DNA of 64,000 bases from Flexithrix dorotheae DSM 6795. Its GTDB lineage: Bacteria > Bacteroidota > Bacteroidia > Cytophagales > Flammeovirgaceae. The notes beneath the pieces were generated by a model. It searched no databases and was not told where the DNA came from. It saw nothing but the letters and a program-made list of their open reading frames with translations. The translations under genes were made by a program, and so were the position numbers. This document shows, one piece after another, positions 61,425-64,000 of this stretch. Every line of letters starts with the position of its first letter. The first letter of the stretch is position 1. The stretch spans positions 332,951 to 396,950 of the forward strand of contig NZ_KB903443.1 in assembly GCF_000379765.1 (NCBI RefSeq), in the 5' to 3' direction.

Positions 61425-63842
61425 ATGAAAATCTCAATAGATTGGTTAAAAACATATATTGAACTTACTGAATCGCCAGAAGAACTTGATAAATTACTGA
61501 CCAGCAGTGGACTGGAAGTAGAAGGAGTTGAAGAATTTGAATCGGTGAAAGGCGGGTTGAAAGGGTTGGTAATTGGTGAAGTGATGGCTTGCGAAAAGCA
61601 TCCCGGAGCCGATAAGTTAAGTATTACCAAGGTGGATATTGGTGGAGAAGAATTATCCCCTATTGTTTGCGGGGCGCCTAATGTAGCTGCAGGACAAAAA
61701 GTGGTGGTAGCCACAGTAGGAGCAACACTATATCCTGCAGGAAGTGATCCATTTGTCATAAAAAAAGCAAAAATAAGAGGGGAAGTTTCTTTGGGAATGA
61801 TTTGCGCAGAGGACGAAATCGGGCTTGGAGAAAGTCATGATGGCATTATGGTTCTCGATACAGACTTGCCAAATGGAACGCCTGCTGCTGAATTCTTCCA
61901 GTTACAGTCGGACTATGTGCTGGAAATTGGGCTTACGCCAAACAGGGTGGATGGTGCTTCACACTATGGTGTGGCCAGAGATTTAAAAGTTCTACTTGAT
62001 CGACCGCTTAAATCTGTAGGTAATGAAGCCTTGCCTGAAAGCAACAATGAACTTCCAATCGAAGTAGTGGTGGAAAATGAAGAAGCCTGCCCGAGATATG
62101 CGGGAGTAACCATCAATAATATTCAGGTAAAAGAATCTCCAGACTGGTTAAAAAACAGATTGAAAGCCATTGGTTTGGCACCTATCAATAATGTGGTAGA
62201 TGCAACCAACTATATTTTACATGGTTTGGGGCAACCGCTTCATGCTTTTGATGCAGCAAAAATCAAAGGCAATAAGGTAATTGTAAAAACACTTCCGGAA
62301 GGCACCTCATTTACCACCTTGGATGAAGAGGAAAGGAAATTATCAGCCAATGACCTGATGATTTGCAATGCGGAAGAGCCCATGTGTATTGCCGGAGTTT
62401 TTGGAGGAGTGGAATCTGGGGTAACTGAAAGTACTACCAGTATCTTTTTGGAAAGTGCCTATTTCGATCCTGCTTACATCAGAAGAAGTTCTCAGTACCA
62501 TACTTTAAAAACAGATGCTGCATTCCGGTTTGAAAGGGGTATTGATCCTAATGGAACCGTAAAGGCTTTGAAAGTAGCAGCCAACTTAATTATAGAACTG
62601 GCTGGTGGAAACATTTCTTCAGAAATTACTGATTTATATCCTAATCCCATCCAAAGCTTTGAAGTAGATATAAAATACAAAAATGTAGACAGGCTTATTG
62701 GAAAAGTATTAGACAGGGACTTAATACAGAAAATACTGACTGGTTTGGATATTGAAATTGTCTCCAAATCTGAGGTTGGATTAAAATTAGCAGTTCCTCC
62801 CTACAGGGTGGATGTGCAAAGAGAAGCCGATGTAATTGAAGAAATTCTAAGGATCTATGGCTATGATAATATTGAAGTTTCGGAAAATCTGAATGCTGAT
62901 TATCTGGCGGAATTTCCACAGGTTGATCCTGATAAAATTAAAGGAGATATTTCCCAAATGCTTTCAGGAGCAGGATTTCAGGAAATGATGACCAACTCGC
63001 TTACAAAAGCAAGCTATGTAGAAGAATTGGTTAGCTATTCTTCAGAAAATGATGTAGTGATTTTAAATGCCCTGAGTGAAGATTTGGGTGTGATGCGTCA
63101 AACGCTTTTGTTTTCGGGACTGGAAGTTTTAGCCTATAACATCAACAGAAGACAGAAAGATCTAAAGTTGTATGAGTTTGGCAGATCTTATCACAAAAAA
63201 GAGGATAACTATACTGAAAATAGCTGGCTATCTATTTTCGTGACTGGAGCTGAAACTCAGGAAAGCTGGAGGGCTAAAACTAATCCTGTAAGTTTCCACT
63301 CGCTTTCAGCTATTGTGAATGCGCTTTTTGCCAAAATGAATTTCGATCAGCAATTAAGTACTGAGGTACTTGAAGAGGCCGGCTGGGATTATGGTTTGAT
63401 TTACAAAATCAATCAAAAAGAAGTAGCCAAAGTTGGGAAAGTAAATGCAAAACTGGCTAAAAAATCAGGTATAGGTCAGGAAGTTTTTTATGCAGAAGTG
63501 GATTGGGATTATTTGCTTAAAAAATTCAATCCCAAAATTATTTACAGTGAAATCCCGAAATTTCCTGAAGTGAGAAGAGATTTATCTCTGGTAATGGACA
63601 AAAAACTCACTTTCAATGAGATCAAAAACTTTGCTTTAAGAGCAGAGCGAAATATCCTGAAAAGTATCAATGTGTTTGATATTTACGAAGGAGATAATTT
63701 GGGTGAAGGTAAAAAATCTTATTCGGTAAGTTTTATTTTACAAGATCCATCCAAAACACTTAATGACAAACAGATTGATAAAACCATGAACAAGTTAATC
63801 AATGGTTTTGAGAGAGAGTTTGGTATTTTGATTAGGAAATAA
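61425..63842 (+). CDS. pheT: phenylalanyl-tRNA synthetase beta subunit
   Basis: 805 residues, standard length. Order: N-terminal region with a tRNA-binding EMAP/OB domain (about 40-150: GEVMACEKHPGADKLSITKV, VVCGAPN-like VCGAPNVAAGQKVVVA); B3/B4 editing region (about 215-390: NVVDATNYILHGLGQPLHAF, CIAGVFGGVES); B5 domain (about 405-480: PYRVDVQREADVIEEILRIY); core (about 490-690: LYEFGRSYHKK); and the C-terminal anticodon-binding domain (about 710-805: FPEVRRDLSLVM). With PheS (not in the window) it charges tRNA-Phe. It has its own leader and a strong terminator, so it is transcribed alone. Confidence 0.98.
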   Translation: MKISIDWLKTYIELTESPEELDKLLTSSGLEVEGVEEFESVKGGLKGLVIGEVMACEKHPGADKLSITKVDIGGEELSPIVCGAPNVAAGQKVVVATVGATLYPAGSDPFVIKKAKIRGEVSLGMICAEDEIGLGESHDGIMVLDTDLPNGTPAAEFFQLQSDYVLEIGLTPNRVDGASHYGVARDLKVLLDRPLKSVGNEALPESNNELPIEVVVENEEACPRYAGVTINNIQVKESPDWLKNRLKAIGLAPINNVVDATNYILHGLGQPLHAFDAAKIKGNKVIVKTLPEGTSFTTLDEEERKLSANDLMICNAEEPMCIAGVFGGVESGVTESTTSIFLESAYFDPAYIRRSSQYHTLKTDAAFRFERGIDPNGTVKALKVAANLIIELAGGNISSEITDLYPNPIQSFEVDIKYKNVDRLIGKVLDRDLIQKILTGLDIEIVSKSEVGLKLAVPPYRVDVQREADVIEEILRIYGYDNIEVSENLNADYLAEFPQVDPDKIKGDISQMLSGAGFQEMMTNSLTKASYVEELVSYSSENDVVILNALSEDLGVMRQTLLFSGLEVLAYNINRRQKDLKLYEFGRSYHKKEDNYTENSWLSIFVTGAETQESWRAKTNPVSFHSLSAIVNALFAKMNFDQQLSTEVLEEAGWDYGLIYKINQKEVAKVGKVNAKLAKKSGIGQEVFYAEVDWDYLLKKFNPKIIYSEIPKFPEVRRDLSLVMDKKLTFNEIKNFALRAERNILKSINVFDIYEGDNLGEGKKSYSVSFILQDPSKTLNDKQIDKTMNKLINGFEREFGILIRK

Positions 63843-63898
63843 GCATAAAATTATAAATTTTTATCATCCTCGTTTGTAGGGTAGAATATTAAAAATTT

Positions 63899-63946
63899 AA
63901 AAAAGTTGCGAAAGCAAATTTTTGGGAGTTTTCGCAACTTTTTTAA
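63899..63946 (+). terminator. rho-independent terminator of pheT
   Basis: Perfect 15-bp stem AAAAAAGTTGCGAAA / TTTCGCAACTTTTTT with a 16-nt loop and a T-run, 57 bp past the pheT stop. The flanking A-run makes it usable from the other strand as well. Confidence 0.92.
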
Positions 63947-64000
63947 TTTTATTAATGACCTTTCACCCAAAATTTCAATACTAAATTATAAGCAAAGCAT

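Noticed and set aside
1..64000. tRNA, rRNA, transposase, phage or CRISPR-Cas genes
   Set aside because: Looked for by eye (T-loop GGTTCRANYCC, DDE/HUH motifs, short regular repeats) and none was found.

Overview
The window is AT-rich chromosomal DNA from a member of the Bacteroidota, most likely a gliding or otherwise surface-active Cytophagales-type bacterium. The evidence is: PorP/SprF and PorE-like type IX secretion (T9SS) components; two large proteins with the gliding-associated (type B) T9SS C-terminal sorting domain; OmpA-like proteins with the Bacteroidota Cys-pair insert; 14-repeat sensor propellers; a Bacteroidota-type promoter (TTTG, 20 bp, TAnnTTTG) in front of rpoB; and no Shine-Dalgarno signals at most starts. 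No tRNA, rRNA, CRISPR array, insertion sequence or phage gene was seen.

Layout. 1-7.8 kb: a truncated ORF end, a three-gene operon of two LVIVD-type lipoproteins and a barrel protein, a second barrel protein, a small DUF5522 Cys-rich gene with a non-ATG start, and a 1276-residue sensor that ends in a SpoIIE-type phosphatase. A ~115-bp non-coding repeat lies on both sides of this block. 7.8-19.4 kb: a tricorn-type protease, an M20 peptidase, a probable DUF3859 protein, two paralogous OmpA proteins, a DnaQ-like exonuclease and an M61 peptidase. 19.9-28.9 kb: a 1243-residue T9SS cargo protein, a ~1400-residue protein of fifteen Ig-like repeats, and a barrel protein. 29.3-38.8 kb: an orphan histidine kinase converging on a minus-strand cassette of cadherin-like adhesin, PorP/SprF and PorE-like OmpA protein, which reads as one adhesin export and anchoring unit.

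39.4-46.4 kb: an M24 peptidase, a sulfatase, and rpoB on the opposite strand with its own promoter and terminator. rpoC and the rplKAJL genes are not beside it. 46.5-51.8 kb: a leucine-rich-repeat protein made of three super-repeats, and small exported proteins, one of which looks like a free-standing version of the LRR protein's N-terminal domain. 52.1-57.5 kb: an MBOAT acyltransferase, a UbiA-family prenyltransferase, and trkH-trkA for potassium uptake. 57.9-63.9 kb: an acyl-CoA dehydrogenase, an M56 (BlaR1-like) membrane peptidase preceded by three 20-bp direct repeats and lacking a BlaI gene, and pheT with a structured leader and a strong terminator.

The dominant theme is the cell envelope: secretion, adhesion, peptidoglycan contact and periplasmic proteolysis, with a few housekeeping genes (rpoB, pheT, trkAH) interspersed. 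All functional calls are from sequence motifs read by eye; no database search was run.
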